From contig CAVPPF010000002.1 of assembly GCA_963707435.1 (NCBI GenBank), positions 372,001 to 436,000 of the forward strand: a DNA stretch of 64,000 bases, read 5' to 3'. Shown piece after piece: positions 62,267-64,000 of the stretch. The first letter of the stretch is position 1. Each line of letters begins with the position of its first letter. The notes below the pieces were generated by a model. That model was not told the DNA's origin. It worked only from the letters and a program-made list of their open reading frames with translations, and did no database searches. The position numbers and the translations under genes were made by a program. The DNA comes from UBA4744 sp963707435 (GTDB lineage: Bacteria; Actinomycetota; Acidimicrobiia; Spongiisociales; UBA4744).

Positions 62267-63251
62267 TGTGATCCTCCGCGTTGATGATCTCGTCAAGCAC
62301 TTCCCGGGTTCTAGAGTTGGCGGTCGCAAGCGAAGAATGATCCGGGCCGTTCAAGGAGTCAGTTTCGAGCTACGTCAGGGCGAAACACTTGGAATAGTCG
62401 GCGAATCGGGTTGCGGAAAAACAACGGTGGCGCGGACCCTTGTTGGACTTGAAGAACCCACCGCTGGTGAGGCGTGGTTCCACCAGGCTTCCCTATTCGA
62501 TCAAGATGCGAAGGGTCGGAATGGCACGCGTCGTGCTATTCAGATGGTGTTCCAGGATCCCTTTGGGGCTCTTAACCCCCGGCTGTCCGTAGAAGCCAGC
62601 ATCTCTGAACCTTGGGACATACACGGAACAGTACCTAGGAAGGAGCGACACGAGCGGGTGGTCGATCTCCTCGAGAAGGTAGGCATGGACGAGAGTCACT
62701 CTGGCCGGTATCCGTCGGAACTATCTGGCGGCCAACTTCAACGAGTTGGAATAGCGCGAGCGCTTGCTCTCGATCCGGAGATCGTCATCTGCGATGAGCC
62801 GGTGTCGGCTTTGGACGTATCGGTCCAAGCCCAGGTCATAAACCTCTTGCAGGACCTTCTGGACTCGACGGGGGTAGCCTACATCTTCATTGCCCACGAT
62901 CTCGAAGTAGTCAGACACATCGCGGACAGGATTGCCGTGATGTATCTGGGGAGAATCGTCGAAACGGGATCTACGGGCGACCTCTTTCGGGCACCTACGC
63001 ACCCCTATACGAGTGCGCTCTTGTCGGCGATGCCGGGAACCCGCCCGGACGGTCAACAAAGGATAATCCTGGAGGGTGACCTTCCCGATCCGGAGAATCC
63101 TCCGTCTGGCTGTGGTTTTCGCACCCGGTGCTGGAAAGCCAAGCCAATATGTGCAACCGATCGCCCAGAACTCTCCGAACGGTCCGGCGGCCAGCTTTGG
63201 AGTGCCTGCCACTTCCCTGAAGAATCTGGGCAGTTGGAGTATCGAGCGTAA
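62253..63251 (+). CDS. Peptide-type ABC transporter ATP-binding protein (DppF type)
   Basis: 332 residues. Walker A GESGCGKTT, signature ELSGGQLQRV, Walker B IVICDEPVSALD, switch FIAHDL. The C-terminal domain with cysteines (GCGFRTRCWKAKPIC) is retained, unlike the DppF of the first importer. The ATG at 62253 is preceded by GGGAAGAGG. It ends 18 bases before the last gene of the window, so transport and that protein are probably co-expressed. Confidence 0.94.
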   Translation: MQTGDVILRVDDLVKHFPGSRVGGRKRRMIRAVQGVSFELRQGETLGIVGESGCGKTTVARTLVGLEEPTAGEAWFHQASLFDQDAKGRNGTRRAIQMVFQDPFGALNPRLSVEASISEPWDIHGTVPRKERHERVVDLLEKVGMDESHSGRYPSELSGGQLQRVGIARALALDPEIVICDEPVSALDVSVQAQVINLLQDLLDSTGVAYIFIAHDLEVVRHIADRIAVMYLGRIVETGSTGDLFRAPTHPYTSALLSAMPGTRPDGQQRIILEGDLPDPENPPSGCGFRTRCWKAKPICATDRPELSERSGGQLWSACHFPEESGQLEYRA

Positions 63252-63269
63252 TCGAGATAGGGATCGCAC

Positions 63270-64000
63270 ATGCAGATGAACCTACGTTCAGACCCGATTG
63301 AAGTTGACAACTACCGGGACGCCATGGAGCTCTTTCACGAACGTGGCTGGACAGACGGGCTCCCTGTTGTCCCGCCCACGCCGGATTCGGTGGAACAGTT
63401 CCTGGCGGCCGCCCAACTGGAACCGTCATACGTCGTTGGGGAAATGCCAGAACGCTCCTCCAAGGTGACCGCGGAGAAGCTCGCCATAAACGCTGTGATG
63501 GCCGGATGTCTGCCGTCATTCATGCCAATCCTTGTCGCAGCGGTTGAAGCCGTGGCTGATGAGGGTTTCCGGTTCAATCACCTTGCAAGTCTGGGAAGTC
63601 CGTGGCCGCTCCTTATTGTGAATGGTCCAGTCGTCCAGCAAGTCAGCCTCAACTCAGGTGGGTATCTCTTTGGGCCTGGAGCCCGGGCGAATGTCTCCAT
63701 AGCCCGAGCCCTTAGCCTCGTCTTGGCGAATTGTGCGCTCGCCCGCTCGGGAGGCATCCAGCGGGGACAGTGGGGCCACCCGGGCCGCTGGTCGGCCTGC
63801 ATAGCCGAAAACGAGGACACAGATTGGGACCCGCTTCACGTTCAACGCGGTATGGCACCCACGGATAGCGCAGTGACTGCTGTTTCGGCGTATCCCAACC
63901 TACCCACCCAGATCGCCACGTTGATCACTACCCCTGAACGAATGTTGGATGCCGTATGTCACTCCATCAGCGGCTTCGGAGGGGCTCAGTGGATTCGAGG
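63270..64000 (+). CDS. UGSC-associated GWTDGLPVVPPT-motif protein (3' truncated by window edge)
   Basis: Open for 243 codons to the window end with no stop. It begins MQMNLRSDPIEVDNYRD, followed by FHERGWTDGLPVVPPTPDSV, then AINAVMAGCLPSFMPILVAA, PWPLLIVNGPV, FGPGARANVSIARALSL, and GHPGRWSACIAENED. I recall these blocks from proteins encoded beside UGSC proteins; that association is from memory and not checked. No domain with known chemistry is seen. Cysteines are few. It is the last gene of the transporter operon, 18 bases after the ATPase, and likely works on the imported substrate with the UGSC protein. Confidence 0.75.
   Translation, partial: MQMNLRSDPIEVDNYRDAMELFHERGWTDGLPVVPPTPDSVEQFLAAAQLEPSYVVGEMPERSSKVTAEKLAINAVMAGCLPSFMPILVAAVEAVADEGFRFNHLASLGSPWPLLIVNGPVVQQVSLNSGGYLFGPGARANVSIARALSLVLANCALARSGGIQRGQWGHPGRWSACIAENEDTDWDPLHVQRGMAPTDSAVTAVSAYPNLPTQIATLITTPERMLDAVCHSISGFGGAQWIR

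Overview
The window is 64 kb of GC-rich bacterial DNA. It most resembles an uncultured member of the Actinomycetota, probably Acidimicrobiia-like. The signs are a BldD-type regulator, many GTG and TTG starts, threonine-rich linkers behind the lipoboxes of ABC binding proteins, a PgpH/YqfF-type HD phosphohydrolase, and a dense hrcA-dnaJ-rsmE ... phoH-ybeY-corC-era ... recO-uppS-glyS ... dnaG-rpoD backbone. The taxonomic call is inference; there is no rRNA gene here.

Positions 1-22.7 kb are conserved core. Stress and protein quality genes (hrcA end, dnaJ), RNA maturation and translation genes (rsmE, mtaB, ybeY, era, glyS), cell wall lipid synthesis (uppS), repair (recO) and replication/transcription initiation (dnaG, rpoD) are tightly packed, with ATGA/GTGA/TTGA start-stop overlaps that imply translational coupling. 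A three-gene sugar ABC importer resembling AglE/AglF/AglG without its ATPase, plus unrecognised membrane proteins, sits between glyS and dnaG.

At 22.76 kb a tRNA-Asn gene marks the edge of a catabolic accessory region. A 105-bp stretch (tRNA 3' half plus the downstream hairpin) recurs in decayed form at 44.67 kb, so 22.8-44.8 kb looks like an old tRNA-targeted island. It carries a dipeptide/oligopeptide ABC system and genes for amide, acyl-amino-acid and peptide turnover: an AstE/AspA-type deacylase, three M20-fold proteins, two amidohydrolase-like proteins, an aminotransferase, a threonine dehydrogenase, a DapA-type aldolase and several SDRs.

Positions 45-55 kb hold an epimerase, a CMD-like protein, an OYE/FadH-type flavoenzyme and a PrpD/MmgE protein on the plus strand, then a minus-strand group (ThDP enzyme, Ldh-family dehydrogenase, NHL propeller, MFS carrier).

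The most interesting part is 55.6-64 kb. A UGSC-family protein is interrupted by an in-frame TGA exactly at the U of U-G-S-C, and a 9-bp hairpin follows at the right distance to be a bacterial SECIS, so it is very probably a selenoprotein. It is followed by a DUF2848 hydrolase-like gene, a complete second peptide-type ABC importer and, at the window edge, a protein with a GWTDGLPVVPPT motif that I associate with UGSC proteins. Together they look like an uptake-and-processing cluster for an unknown small substrate.

Several well-conserved genes (mtaB, pgpH, corC, dppC, astE-like, tdh) are broken by single-base frameshifts. All eight clear cases are +1. Because essential or core genes are hit, consensus errors are more likely than real pseudogenes.
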